Assembly: GCA_902789365.1 (NCBI GenBank)
Contig: CADANQ010000002.1
Span: forward strand, 1 to 64,000
Reading direction: 5' to 3'
From: an uncultured Eubacteriales bacterium
GTDB taxonomy: Bacteria > Bacillota > Clostridia > Christensenellales > Aristaeellaceae
DNA length: 64,000 nt
Within the stretch, counting starts at the first letter, position 1, and each line of letters starts with the position of its first letter. Both the position numbers and the translations under genes were made by a program. The notes below the pieces were generated by a model. It saw nothing but the letters and a program-made list of their open reading frames with translations. It made no database searches and was not told the origin of the DNA. Below are positions 1 through 11,998 of the stretch, one piece after another.

Positions 1-1
1 C

Positions 2-613
2 AAGGAATTCTACATGCCGAAGAACAAGCCTTCCATATTGACGGTACCGCCCATGAATTATATTGCCGTTCGGGGGCATGGCGATCCGAATCAGGAAGAG
101 GGCGAATATAAGCAGGCTATCGGTCTGCTGTATGGCATTGCCTTTACGATCAGAATGAGCAAAAAAGGAGATCATCAGATGAAGGGGTATTTCGACTATG
201 TCGTGCCGCCCCTGGAGGGATTCTGGTGGCAGGACGGCATATCGGGAGTCGACTATGCTCACAAGGAAGACTTCAACTGGATCTCCGTGATCCGTCTGCC
301 GGATTTTGTTACGAAGGCTGACTTTGGCTGGGCTGTTGAAGAGGCAGCAAAGAAAAAGAAGCAGGATTTCTCGAAAGTGGAGTTTCTGAATTATGATGAG
401 GGATTATGCGTTCAATGCATGCATATAGGTTCCTATGATGATGAGCCTGCCACCGTCCAAATCATGCATGAATACATGGAGGCGCAGGGTTATGATCCGG
501 ATATCACGAATCAGCGTCTGCATCATGAAATATATCTGAGTGACGCAAGAAAGGTCGCCCCGGAAAAGCTGAAAACCGTCATCCGGCATCCGATAAAGGA
601 GCAAGCAAAATGA
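2..613 (+). CDS. GyrI-like small-molecule-binding domain protein (5' end missing)
   Basis: The frame is open to the left window edge (K-E-F-Y before the first ATG at 14). Members of this family, as I recall them, carry a similar ...EFYMPKNKP stretch a little inside the protein, so the real start probably lies outside the window and the ATG at 14 is internal. The conserved block YKQAIGLLYGIAFTIRMS followed by VVPPLEGFWWQ is typical of stand-alone GyrI-like proteins of about 200 residues, which have the fold of the effector pocket of AraC/MerR-type regulators. No DNA-binding domain is present, so it probably binds a small ligand. The last four bases overlap the start of the next gene (ATGA), suggesting translational coupling. 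Family call firm; biological role unknown. Confidence 0.8.
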   Translation, partial: KEFYMPKNKPSILTVPPMNYIAVRGHGDPNQEEGEYKQAIGLLYGIAFTIRMSKKGDHQMKGYFDYVVPPLEGFWWQDGISGVDYAHKEDFNWISVIRLPDFVTKADFGWAVEEAAKKKKQDFSKVEFLNYDEGLCVQCMHIGSYDDEPATVQIMHEYMEAQGYDPDITNQRLHHEIYLSDARKVAPEKLKTVIRHPIKEQAK

Positions 614-972
614 AACTGAAAAACGTACTGATCGTTGTTAAAGATATCGAAAGATCCAGACAGTTCTACCGGGATCTGTTCGATCTTGAGATGATCCTTG
701 ACAATGACGGCAATATGATCCTGACGGAAGGACTGGTCCTTCAGGAAGAAAAATACTGGAAAGAGTTTCTTGGGAGAGATATCATTCCGGAGAACAATTC
801 CAGCGAGCTCTATTTTGAGGAAACTGACATTGAAGGTTTTATCGACAGGCTCGAAAAGTATTATCCGGAAGTGAAATACGTCAACAGACTCATGACACAC
901 AGCTGGGGACAGAAGGTCATACGCTTTTATGATCCGGACGGGAATCTGATCGAAGTGGGGACGCCGGTATAA
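610..972 (+). CDS. VOC-family (glyoxalase/bleomycin-resistance fold) protein
   Basis: This 120-residue protein has the one-module vicinal oxygen chelate pattern: an N-terminal strand with a V-KDIERSRQFYRDLF helix, a central acidic strand ending SSELYFEETD, and the C-terminal FYDPDGNLIEVGTPV signature. VOC proteins usually dimerise and either bind a metal for isomerase, dioxygenase or thiol-transferase chemistry, or sequester drugs. The substrate cannot be told from sequence. The start ATG overlaps the stop of the upstream GyrI-like gene by four bases and the GrpB gene follows one base after its stop, so the three form one operon. Its codons are clearly less GC-rich than those of the core genes further right. 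Confidence 0.85.
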   Translation: MKLKNVLIVVKDIERSRQFYRDLFDLEMILDNDGNMILTEGLVLQEEKYWKEFLGRDIIPENNSSELYFEETDIEGFIDRLEKYYPEVKYVNRLMTHSWGQKVIRFYDPDGNLIEVGTPV

Positions 973-973
973 C

Positions 974-1564
974 ATGGAAAATATGGACGAGATCAGGATG
1001 ACAAAGGGTTTATCTGAAATGACACTGGAAGAGTTATGGGAATTATTTCCCATCTTTCTTGTGGCGCACGATGATCGATGGAAAGATCACTTCAATGATA
1101 TCGAGAAAACGCTGACCGAACTTTTAGCCGATCAGCCTGTTGTCCGGATCAGCCATATCGGAAGCACCGCTGTTCAGGGAATATGGGCCAAGAATATCGT
1201 TGATGTGATGGTTGAGATCCCTCAAAGCGCTGACATGAAAGATATGGCACGGATATTGGAACAGAACGGCTTTATCATCATGTCCTCCGGGGCAAAACGA
1301 ATCTCGCTCAATAAGGGATATACTGAAAATGGTTTTGCGGACAAGGTGTATCATATCCATCTGCGATACGCCGGGGACAATGATGAACTGTACTTCCGTG
1401 ATTATCTGAATGAGCATCCTGCCCTGGCAAAAGAATATGAGACATTGAAGCTCCGGCTTTGGAAACAATTTGAGCATAACCGGGATGCTTATACAGACGC
1501 AAAGACCGGTTTTATCTCCAAATGGACGGCAGAAGCGCGAAAGGAATATGGAGACCGATACTGA
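974..1564 (+). CDS. GrpB family protein (nucleotidyltransferase fold)
   Basis: 196 residues. The diagnostic GrpB block is visible near residue 55 to 80: R-ISHIGSTAVQGIWAKNIVDV-VE, in which GST...K..VD matches the active-site arrangement of nucleotidyltransferase-fold proteins. The later HIHLRYAGDNDELYFRDYL and LAKEYETLKLRLWKQF segments are also family hallmarks. GrpB proteins are widespread, small and poorly characterised, and are often found singly or next to acetyltransferases and antibiotic-response genes. Here the gene is the third member of the small operon at the left edge, one base after the VOC gene. Function unknown beyond the fold. Confidence 0.85.
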   Translation: MENMDEIRMTKGLSEMTLEELWELFPIFLVAHDDRWKDHFNDIEKTLTELLADQPVVRISHIGSTAVQGIWAKNIVDVMVEIPQSADMKDMARILEQNGFIIMSSGAKRISLNKGYTENGFADKVYHIHLRYAGDNDELYFRDYLNEHPALAKEYETLKLRLWKQFEHNRDAYTDAKTGFISKWTAEARKEYGDRY

Positions 1565-1595
1565 CAAATCCCCGGTTTGACGAACTCTGATAAAC

Positions 1596-1832
1596 ATGAG
1601 CGGCGAGATGATGTCTTTTTTGCCGTGGACGGATGATTTCTCAAGGGGATTGTATTTGGCGGGCATTGAAGTGTATGAGGATACGCCGGTTCCGGACGGA
1701 TGGGTAAAGTGGGTTCTGCCGGCAAGGAAATATCTTGTCACAAAGGTAACTTTTCGATATATACCGGCGGCTCTTCGGTGGGGCTTCCTTTATGTCCTGC
1801 AGGAGGAGGTGAACGCCAACGATCTGCATTGA
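1596..1832 (+). pseudogene. Fragment of an AraC-type effector-binding (GyrI-like) domain
   Basis: The 78-codon frame contains LPWTDDFSRGLYLAGIEV followed by DGWVKWVLPARKYLV, which resembles the middle of the effector-binding domain that follows the DNA-binding helices in many AraC-family regulators. The N-terminal half (helix-turn-helix and first half of the effector domain) is absent. The expected C-terminal segment after residue 50 is poorly matched and the frame stops early. No ribosome site precedes the ATG. I read it as a decayed regulator remnant rather than a working gene. A short expressed ligand-binding protein is the less likely alternative. Confidence 0.55.
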
Positions 1833-1896
1833 TGAAAACACCGAAACAGACTGGCATGGCAATGACCTTTGCTTCCTTCGGTCTTTCTCCCGCATA

Positions 1897-2049
1897 GTAC
1901 GATAAAATGCATGGGTATACGATACTGGCTGCAAGGATACGATACTCGGCTACGGGCATACGATTCAAATACATCGTATACCCGTACCCCTGGCGGACAG
2001 AGGATTTGAGGCTGTGGAGCACCTCTAAAAGGACTTACTCGTATACGAT
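1897..2049 (+). repeat. Phased ATACGAT repeats with an 11-bp inverted pair
   Basis: In the roughly 300-base gap after the effector-domain fragment, ATACGAT occurs as direct copies at 1917-1923, 1937-1943 and 1958-1964 (20 and 21 bases apart, about two helical turns), as an inverted copy at 1973-1979, and again at 2043-2049. A related TACGAT lies near 1898. GGGTATACGAT at 1913-1923 is the exact inverse of 1973-1983. No gene is visible here. The phasing suggests a cooperative protein-binding array, but a degenerate small repeat family is also possible. Confidence 0.6.
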
Positions 2050-2087
2050 GTTTTCCCGAAAGCACCCTGAAATCAGGGCTTAAAGCC

Positions 2088-2130
2088 AAAAAAGTCACAA
2101 CCCCAATCTCGTATCAAGATCAGGGTTGTG
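2088..2130 (-). terminator. Intrinsic terminator after ssrA
   Basis: On the minus strand CACAACCC (2123-2130) pairs with GGGGTTGTG (2096-2104) across a loop of about 18 bases and is followed by a T6 run at 2088-2093. It starts within a few bases of the tmRNA 3' CCA and ends the smpB-ssrA transcript. Confidence 0.8.
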
Positions 2131-2133
2131 ATG

Positions 2134-2482
2134 TGGTGGAGGTGAGGAGAATCGAACTCCTGTCCGAAGATCCGATTGCACAAGTTTCTCCGAGCGCAGG
2201 CTGCGTTTTTGATTTCCCTCAGTCAGGCGCCCACAGCCGGGCTCCGAACCTCGGTAGCTTCATGATTCCGGCTTCGCCTCAAAGCTTTGGCGGGCCAGTT
2301 CCTCACATCAATGACGCCGGTGACTCAAGCCGTGAGCGCTTGAGGCCGACGCGCAGCCCTTAGGCCGCGAAAGCGATTTCGCTGTTGTCAGTTAATTTTT
2401 AATTCCCCGTGTTTAACGTGTTCAGGGAACACGGCTCGCTTCTCATACCCCCGGCGATCCCCGTCGAAACCAGTACACCCCC
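2134..2482 (-). ncRNA. ssrA: Transfer-messenger RNA (tmRNA, ssrA)
   Basis: The minus strand begins GGGGGTGTACTGG and ends in a T-arm GGAGTTCGATTCTCC followed by TCACCTCC and ACCA. GGGGGTG pairs with CACCTCC over seven bases (one G-U), which fixes both ends and shows the CCA is encoded. The tag reading frame ends at TAA 2360-2362. Counting ten codons back, as in the usual tag length, gives TDNSEIAFAA with the resume codon ACT at 2390-2392. An in-frame TAA lies three codons before ACT (then AAA, TTA), so the resume codon must lie after it. tmRNA with SmpB rescues ribosomes stalled on broken mRNA and adds a degradation tag. The 5' end is only five bases after the smpB stop, so the RNA is probably cut from a joint transcript or made from a promoter inside smpB. 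Confidence 0.95.
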
Positions 2483-2487
2483 ATGGT

Positions 2488-2955
2488 TTATTTGTTGTGC
2501 TCCCTGAGCGCCCTGGCAATCTCCCTCTGACTGTCCCGGGCTGCCATGGCGTCCCGCTTGTCATGCAGGTGCTTGCCTACGCAGACCCCCAGGTTCAGTT
2601 TCATCCGGCCATCCTTCAGGTAAACATCCAGCGGGATCAGAGTATAGCCCTGTTTCTGCGTCAGGCTGCCAAGCTTGCGGATTTCGCTTTTGTGCAGCAG
2701 CAGGCGTTTGGGCCTCATGGGATCCACGTTGAAGATGTTGCCCTGCTCGTAAGGAGAGATGTGCATGGAAAGGGCGAATACTTCCCCGTTTTTGACGATG
2801 GCATAGCTTTCCTTCAGGTTCACCTTTCCCTGCCGCATGGACTTCACCTCGGTGCCGTGAAGCTCAATGCCGCATTCGATGCTTTCCTCGATAAAAAAGT
2901 CATGCCGGGCCCGGCGGTTCTGCGCCACGGTTTTGATGCCCTTAGCCTTGGCCAC
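2488..2955 (-). CDS. smpB: SsrA-binding protein SmpB
   Basis: SmpB binds the tRNA-like domain of tmRNA and carries it to stalled ribosomes. The family core is complete: [49 protein letters not shown], the RLLLHK-EI-KL segment and a basic C-terminal tail ending REHNK that would contact the ribosome. A longer frame begins at 3006, but the GTG at 2955 is preceded by AAGGAG about ten bases upstream and gives 155 residues, the normal family length, so I take GTG as the start. The gene has its own promoter (3071-3099) and lies directly upstream of ssrA in the same orientation. Confidence 0.95.
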   Translation of the reverse strand: MAKAKGIKTVAQNRRARHDFFIEESIECGIELHGTEVKSMRQGKVNLKESYAIVKNGEVFALSMHISPYEQGNIFNVDPMRPKRLLLHKSEIRKLGSLTQKQGYTLIPLDVYLKDGRMKLNLGVCVGKHLHDKRDAMAARDSQREIARALREHNK

Positions 2956-3070
2956 GTCCTGGGGTCTCCTTCCAAAACAGGTTCTCATCCGCGCGGGCGG
3001 CCGCAAATCATGAAGGGCTTCTTTAGGGAATCTCCCTCACATTCATGGCTCTTCGCGGGAGCACGGCCTG

Positions 3071-3099
3071 ATTATACCATTCTTTGGCCGGATTTGCAA
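3071..3099 (-). promoter_or_regulatory. Sigma-A promoter of smpB-ssrA
   Basis: Minus strand TTGCAA (3094-3099), 17-base spacer, TATAAT (3071-3076) with an extended TGG just before the -10. It directly abuts the azlD stop. Predicted leader of about 110 bases before the GTG of smpB. Confidence 0.75.
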
Positions 3100-3441
3100 T
3101 CAGGTAAATACGCACTGAGACAGAACCATATAGAGCGCGGTTCCCGCGGCGACGGGAAGCAGAATGCTTTTCCTCCACAGGTACAGCCCCACCGTCACCA
3201 GAGAGGCGATCATCTCCGGCAGGGCGTAAGGTGGGGTCAGAACGGAGGTATTCCTGAAGCAGTACACCGCCAGCATGCCCATCACCGCTCCGTTCATCAC
3301 CTTTCCCAGATATTTCAGGGCACGGGGCAGCTCCTTTTTTTCTGGAAACATCGCAAACGGAACGGCGCGCGTAAAAAGAGTGACGATGGCGCAAACCAGG
3401 ACGATCAGCGCGCTGTGCTGCCATCCGACGCTTTCCGTCAT
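3100..3441 (-). CDS. azlD: AzlD family branched-chain amino acid exporter subunit
   Basis: 113 residues with about four hydrophobic segments (approximately residues 8-27, 40-62, 70-88 and 92-110), the size and layout of AzlD. The typical TRAVPFAMF and LKYLGKVMNGAVMGMLAVYCF blocks are present. AzlD works with the larger AzlC as a membrane complex exporting branched-chain amino acids or their toxic analogues. The start overlaps the azlC stop by four bases, which is usual for this pair. No Lrp-type azlB regulator is next to it. Confidence 0.9.
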   Translation of the reverse strand: MTESVGWQHSALIVLVCAIVTLFTRAVPFAMFPEKKELPRALKYLGKVMNGAVMGMLAVYCFRNTSVLTPPYALPEMIASLVTVGLYLWRKSILLPVAAGTALYMVLSQCVFT

Positions 3442-4148
3442 TTCGCTCCCCCCTTTTCATTCGGATCCAGCCTTTTCCTGAAAAGAAACAGTGCCGACAG
3501 GATCAGCACCATGGCGGGAATCAGGAACCGGTCCGGTCCGAAAACCGCGAGGCATAAAACAGAGCAGACAATGCCCAGGACGGACGGGGAACGGCTTTCC
3601 TTTTTTCGCATATTCCCGGTCACGATGACAAGGAACAGGGCCGTCATCGAAAAATCAACGCCTCTGGTATTCAGCGGGACCATCGTGCCGAAAAGCGAAC
3701 CGACCGCCGATCCCAAAATCCAGTAGCTGTGGTTCAGCGCGCTGACGGCGCAATAAAAGCTTCTCCTGTCCACGCCCTCGGGCGGGTCAATATTGGATAC
3801 CAGGCCGAAGGTTTCATCGGTCAGCGAAAAAACCAGATATGGTTTGGCCTTCCCCATGTCCCTGTACTTTGCCAGCATGGCCAGGCCATAAAAAAGATGC
3901 CTCGCGTTGACCATCAGCGTCATCAGGGCTGCGGATATAAGGCCCGCGCCGGAAGAAAGGAGATCAACCGCCACAAACTGCATGGACCCAGCATAAATCC
4001 CGACTGACATCAGAAGAGCCCAGGGCAGCCCGAAGCCCTTGCTTTGAAGCAGCAGGCCAAAGCCGATCCCCAGAATCAGGTAGCCCGCCATCACCGGCAG
4101 GGTCAGCGGAAAAGCCGCTTTCAGCGCATTAAGACTTTTTTCGCGCAT
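3438..4148 (-). CDS. azlC: AzlC family branched-chain amino acid permease
   Basis: The frame is open back to 4241, but ATG 4148 is preceded by GGGAGGGAAGG and begins MREKSLNALKAAFPLTLP, the family N-terminus, giving 236 residues. Hallmarks include GYLILGIGFGLLLQSKGF, the SMQFVAVDLL region, NARHLFYGLAM and FSLTDETF. These are the conserved polar residues within the membrane segments of AzlC, which with AzlD exports branched-chain amino acids. It is the first gene of the azlCD pair, with a promoter 33 bases upstream of the coding start. Confidence 0.92.
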   Translation of the reverse strand: MREKSLNALKAAFPLTLPVMAGYLILGIGFGLLLQSKGFGLPWALLMSVGIYAGSMQFVAVDLLSSGAGLISAALMTLMVNARHLFYGLAMLAKYRDMGKAKPYLVFSLTDETFGLVSNIDPPEGVDRRSFYCAVSALNHSYWILGSAVGSLFGTMVPLNTRGVDFSMTALFLVIVTGNMRKKESRSPSVLGIVCSVLCLAVFGPDRFLIPAMVLILSALFLFRKRLDPNEKGGAK

Positions 4149-4187
4149 TCCCTTCCCTCCCCCGGCCTCCAGAAAATGATACGGAAA

Positions 4188-4216
4188 AGTATACCATACC
4201 GGGTCCGGCGCTTCAA
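4188..4216 (-). promoter_or_regulatory. Sigma-A promoter of azlCD
   Basis: Minus strand TTGAAG (4211-4216), 17-base spacer, TATACT (4188-4193) preceded by an extended TGG. It lies between the rpoC terminator and azlC. Confidence 0.7.
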
Positions 4217-4267
4217 CCGGCGTACTGTTCATTTTTTGCATTCGCCTGACGCAGTCCGAAACATGTC

Positions 4268-4294
4268 AAAAAGGACCGGCGATGCCGCCGGTCC
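4268..4294 (-). terminator. Intrinsic terminator after rpoC
   Basis: Minus strand GGACCGGCG, loop GCAT, CGCCGGTCC (perfect nine-base stem, 4273-4294) followed by T5 (4268-4272), 18 bases after the rpoC stop. Confidence 0.9.
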
Positions 4295-4312
4295 CGGGAA
4301 TGCTTATCCGTA

Positions 4313-7300
4313 TCAATAGGTTTCCTGCAGTTCGATGTTGGTGTAACGCTTCAGACCGGTGCCCGCGGGAATCAGTTTGCCGATGATGACGTTTTCCTTC
4401 AGGCCGAGCAGCGGATCCACCTTGCCTTTGATGGCGGCTTCCGTGAGCACCCTCGTTGTCTCCTGGAAGGACGCCGCCGACAGGAAGCTGTCCGTCGCAA
4501 GGGAAGCCTTGGTGATGCCCAGCAGGATGCGCTTTGCCACGGCGGGCCTTCCGCCTTCCATGATCACGCGATCGTTTTCGGCCTCGAACTGGAAGATGTC
4601 CACCAGGCTGCCGGGAAGAAGGGTGGTATCGCCGCTGTCTTCCACGCGGATCTTCTGGAGCATCTGCCGGACGATAATCTCGATATGCTTGTCGGCAATC
4701 TTCACGCCCTGGCTGTGATAAACGCTCAGAACTTCCTTGAGCAGGTATTCCTGAACGGCCTTGACGCCGAGGATGCGCAGAAGGTCATGGGGATTGATGG
4801 AGCCGTCGATCAGTTCGTCGCCGGCCTTCACAGTCTGGCCGTCAGCAACTTTGATCCGTGCGCCGTAATGGATCTGGTAACTCCGTTTTTCGGCGGAATC
4901 TTCGTCGCTGGTAATGACGATCTCGCGTTTGCGCTTATTCTCGACCATGCTGACGGTTCCGTCGATCTCCGCCAGAACAGCGTCGTGCTTGGGCTTGCGC
5001 GCCTCGAAAAGTTCCTCTACACGGGGAAGACCCTGTGTGATGTCCTCTGCGCTGGCCACACCGCCGGTATGGAAGGTACGCATGGTCAGCTGGGTACCGG
5101 GTTCGCCGATGGCCTGGGCGGCGATGATGCCCACGGCTTCGCCCTGATCGACCAGGCCGCCATGGGCCAGGTTCATGCCGTAGCAGTAGGCGCAGACGCC
5201 GCTGCGGGTGCGGCAGGTCAGCGGGCTGCGGACCGTCGCCCTGGTAATGCCCGCGTTCTTGACGCTCAGGGCCTTGTCATAATCGATCAGTTCGTTCACA
5301 TGCACCAGAAGCTCTCCGGTGATGGGATGATAGATGTCCTCGGCGGCGAAACGCCCGCGGATACGGTCGTCGATGCCTTCGATTTCACCGATGGGCTCCA
5401 CCACGATTCCGCGGACCTTTTCACCCTTGCGGGCAAAGCAGTCGCGCTCCCGGATGATGACCTCCTGGGCCACGTCCACCAGACGGCGGGTCAGATAGCC
5501 CGAGTCTGCGGTACGCAGAGCCGTATCCGCCAGGGATTTACGGCTGCCGTGGGAAGACATGAAGAATTCAAGCACGTTAAGGCCTTGACGGAAATTGGCG
5601 CGGATCGGCAGTTCCAGCGTGCGGCCGGTGGGCGAAGCCATCAGGCCGCGCATGCCGGCGAGCTGTGCCACCTGGCCCGCGCTGCCGCGGGCGCCGGATC
5701 CGGTCATCATCGCGATGGGGTTGAAGGGCGGCAGGACGCGCATGACCTCGTTCTTCAGGTCGTCGGTCACCTTGTTCCATTTGGTGATGACCGCGCGGTA
5801 ACGTTCGTCCTCGGTCATGATGCCGCGGCGGTAACGGCGGTTGATGTCCGCGACCTCGCGGTCCGCTTCTTCCAGCCATTCCTTGCGTTTTTCGGGAACG
5901 ATGATATCGCTTACCGAAACGGTGATGGCCCCGATGGTGGAATACTTGTAGCCCAGATGCTTCATATCATCCAGCACCTTGGCGGTCTCGGTGGAACCGT
6001 GCTTGCGGAAGCAGCGTTCCACGATGGCGCCCAGGTCCTTTTTGATGACCCTGTGGTCGATTTCCAGCTTGAACTGGTCCTCCAGGGTCTCGCGGGGCTG
6101 ATAGCCCAGATCCTGCGGAATGATGTCGTTGAAGATCAGCCTTCCCAGGGTGGTATCGATAATTCTGCGGTGTTCCTCGCCTTCCCAGGTGCGGGAAATA
6201 CGCACCTTGATGGGGGCCTGCAGGGTGATCTGCTTGCACTGGTAGGCCATCATGGCCTCGTTGGGGGATTCGAAGACCCTCCCGGCGCCCTTGGCGTCCT
6301 CGCGGAGGATGGTCAGGTAGTGGCAGCCGATGACCATGTCCTGGGTGGGCGAAATAACGGGCATGCCGTCCTGGGGCTTCAGGATATTGTTGGCGCAAAG
6401 CATCAGGAAACGGGCCTCAGCCTGGGCTTCCATGCTCAACGGGACGTGGACAGCCATCTGGTCGCCGTCAAAGTCAGCGTTGTAAGCGGTACAGGCAAGA
6501 GGATGCAGCTTGATGGCCTTGCCTTCCACAAGCACCGGCTCAAAGGCCTGGATGCCCAGACGGTGCAGCGTGGGGGCGCGGTTGAGCAGCACAGGATGCT
6601 CCTTGATCACGCCCTCCAGGATGTCCCACACCTCGGACCGCACCTTTTCCACCATGCGCTTGGCGGATTTGACGTTGTGGGCGATCTTCAGGCTGACAAG
6701 CTTCTCCATAACGAAGGGCTTGAACAGTTCCAGCGCCATGTCCTTGGGCAGGCCGCACTGGTAAAGCTTCAGTTCGGGACCGACCACGATAACGCTGCGC
6801 CCGGAATAGTCCACTCGCTTGCCCAGAAGGTTCTGGCGGAAACGTCCCTGCTTGCCGCGCAGAAGATCGCTCAGGCTCTTCAGGGGGCGGTTGCCGGGGC
6901 CGGTGACCGCGCGTCCCCTGCGTCCGTTGTCGATCAGGGCGTCCACCGCTTCCTGCAGCATGCGCTTTTCGTTGCGCACGATGATATCCGGGGTGCCCAG
7001 TTCCAGCATCCTCTTAAGGCGGTTGTTGCGGTTAATGACGCGGCGATACAGATCGTTCAGGTCGGAAGTGGCAAAGCGGCCGCCGTCCAGCTGGACCATG
7101 GGCCTCAGGTCCGGCGGAATGACGGGAATCACGTCCATGATCATCCACTCTGGCTTGTTGTTGCTCAGCCGGAAGGCTTCCACCACCTCAAGGCGCTTGA
7201 CGGCGTGGGAACGCTTCTGGCCCTCGGTCTCCTTGTCGCGCTCTTTTTCGATCAGTTCGGCGATCTCTTTTTTCAGGTCGATGCTCAGCTGCTCCAGGTC

Positions 7301-7870
7301 CAGCTCCAGCAGCATCTCCTTGACCGCCTCGGCACCGATGCCCGCGCGGAAGGAGCCCCGTTCCTCGGGGGAAAGCTGCATGATCTGGCGGTATTTGCCG
7401 TCGGTGATCAGGTCGTTCTTCTGCACCTTGGTCGCCCCGGTATTGCCGGCATCCAGCACGATATAGGACGCGAAATAAAGGACTTTTTCCAGCGTGCGGG
7501 GGGAAATGTCCAGAATCATGCCCATCCGGCTGGGAATTCCCTTAAAATACCAGATATGGCTGACCGGAGCGGCGAGAGCAATATGTCCCATGCGTTCGCG
7601 GCGGACCTTGGCGCGGGTGATCTGCACGCCGCATTTGTCGCAGACTTTTTCCTTGTCCTTGAACTGGATCCGCTTGTATTTGCCGCAGTTGCATTCCCAG
7701 TCCTTGGTGGGTCCGAAGATGCGTTCGCAGAAAAGACCGTCGCGTTCCGGTTTCAGCGTCCGGTAATTGATGGTCTCGGGCTTGCTTACCTCACCGTAGG
7801 ACCATGCCAAAATTTGTTCAGGCGAAGCCATGCCGATCTGTATGGAATCAAGAGTTGTGGTTTCCAGCAT
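4313..7870 (-). CDS. rpoC: DNA-directed RNA polymerase subunit beta'
   Basis: 1185 residues, the length of the compact Bacillota beta' subunit. The N-terminal zinc-binding cysteines are at 60, 62, 77 and 80. The absolutely conserved NADFDGD loop, whose three aspartates hold the catalytic magnesium, is at 464-470. The bridge-helix and trigger-loop region is recognisable from [20 protein letters not shown] to [11 protein letters not shown]. The C-terminal assembly segment ([21 protein letters not shown]) is intact. AAGGGAG precedes the ATG, 29 bases after the rpoB stop, so rpoB and rpoC are co-transcribed. The unit ends at the hairpin 4268-4294. Confidence 0.98.
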   Translation of the reverse strand: MLETTTLDSIQIGMASPEQILAWSYGEVSKPETINYRTLKPERDGLFCERIFGPTKDWECNCGKYKRIQFKDKEKVCDKCGVQITRAKVRRERMGHIALAAPVSHIWYFKGIPSRMGMILDISPRTLEKVLYFASYIVLDAGNTGATKVQKNDLITDGKYRQIMQLSPEERGSFRAGIGAEAVKEMLLELDLEQLSIDLKKEIAELIEKERDKETEGQKRSHAVKRLEVVEAFRLSNNKPEWMIMDVIPVIPPDLRPMVQLDGGRFATSDLNDLYRRVINRNNRLKRMLELGTPDIIVRNEKRMLQEAVDALIDNGRRGRAVTGPGNRPLKSLSDLLRGKQGRFRQNLLGKRVDYSGRSVIVVGPELKLYQCGLPKDMALELFKPFVMEKLVSLKIAHNVKSAKRMVEKVRSEVWDILEGVIKEHPVLLNRAPTLHRLGIQAFEPVLVEGKAIKLHPLACTAYNADFDGDQMAVHVPLSMEAQAEARFLMLCANNILKPQDGMPVISPTQDMVIGCHYLTILREDAKGAGRVFESPNEAMMAYQCKQITLQAPIKVRISRTWEGEEHRRIIDTTLGRLIFNDIIPQDLGYQPRETLEDQFKLEIDHRVIKKDLGAIVERCFRKHGSTETAKVLDDMKHLGYKYSTIGAITVSVSDIIVPEKRKEWLEEADREVADINRRYRRGIMTEDERYRAVITKWNKVTDDLKNEVMRVLPPFNPIAMMTGSGARGSAGQVAQLAGMRGLMASPTGRTLELPIRANFRQGLNVLEFFMSSHGSRKSLADTALRTADSGYLTRRLVDVAQEVIIRERDCFARKGEKVRGIVVEPIGEIEGIDDRIRGRFAAEDIYHPITGELLVHVNELIDYDKALSVKNAGITRATVRSPLTCRTRSGVCAYCYGMNLAHGGLVDQGEAVGIIAAQAIGEPGTQLTMRTFHTGGVASAEDITQGLPRVEELFEARKPKHDAVLAEIDGTVSMVENKRKREIVITSDEDSAEKRSYQIHYGARIKVADGQTVKAGDELIDGSINPHDLLRILGVKAVQEYLLKEVLSVYHSQGVKIADKHIEIIVRQMLQKIRVEDSGDTTLLPGSLVDIFQFEAENDRVIMEGGRPAVAKRILLGITKASLATDSFLSAASFQETTRVLTEAAIKGKVDPLLGLKENVIIGKLIPAGTGLKRYTNIELQETY

Positions 7871-7899
7871 GTTTTATCTCCCTTCGCATCCGGTAAGCG

Positions 7900-11619
<3,720 letters not shown>

Positions 11620-11728
11620 AAATGCTATCACCCCTTTATTGCTGCCCGACATTCACATCCGCAGGGTATGCCCGGTCCAAAAAAGGGCAGAACATCCCCG
11701 CATCATAATCATATCGATGCAATCATAA

Positions 11729-11757
11729 ATAATATCACAAGTTTTTTTGTCCGTCAA
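11729..11757 (-). promoter_or_regulatory. Strong sigma-A promoter of rpoBC
   Basis: Minus strand TTGACG (11752-11757), exact 17-base spacer containing an A7 run, TATTAT (11729-11734). The predicted start near 11722 leaves a leader of about 100 bases before rpoB. The rest of the 11620-11860 gap is pyrimidine-rich on the plus strand and holds no gene. Confidence 0.85.
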
Positions 11758-11861
11758 TCCTTTTTTCAGATATTTTTTTCTTTTTTCTCTCTTTTTCCCG
11801 TTTCCGTTCCCGCACGCCGTTCTCTCCGTCTCTCCCCGGCCTTCGCCATCCCCCAAAGCCG

Positions 11862-11901
11862 AAAACGCGCCTTCCGGGATCTTCGGTCCCGGAAGGCGCG
11901 T
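11862..11901 (-). terminator. Terminator between the transglutaminase gene and rpoB
   Basis: A perfect 15-base stem (11865-11879 with 11887-11901, seven-base loop) is followed on the minus strand by TTTT at 11862-11865. It insulates rpoB from the upstream secreted-protein gene. The T run is short, so termination may be partial. Confidence 0.7.
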
Positions 11902-11998
11902 ACGTTCTGCGCGCTTCGGAAGGTTTTTCCTGTCTTCACCGGCACTCAGACATCATGAAAGTACGCTTTTTTCAAACTCGGCTCTCTTGCCTGGGATA

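Noticed and set aside
2957..3063. Two tiny reading frames in the smpB leader (seven and eight codons)
   Set aside because: Neither has a ribosome site and neither resembles a known leader peptide.
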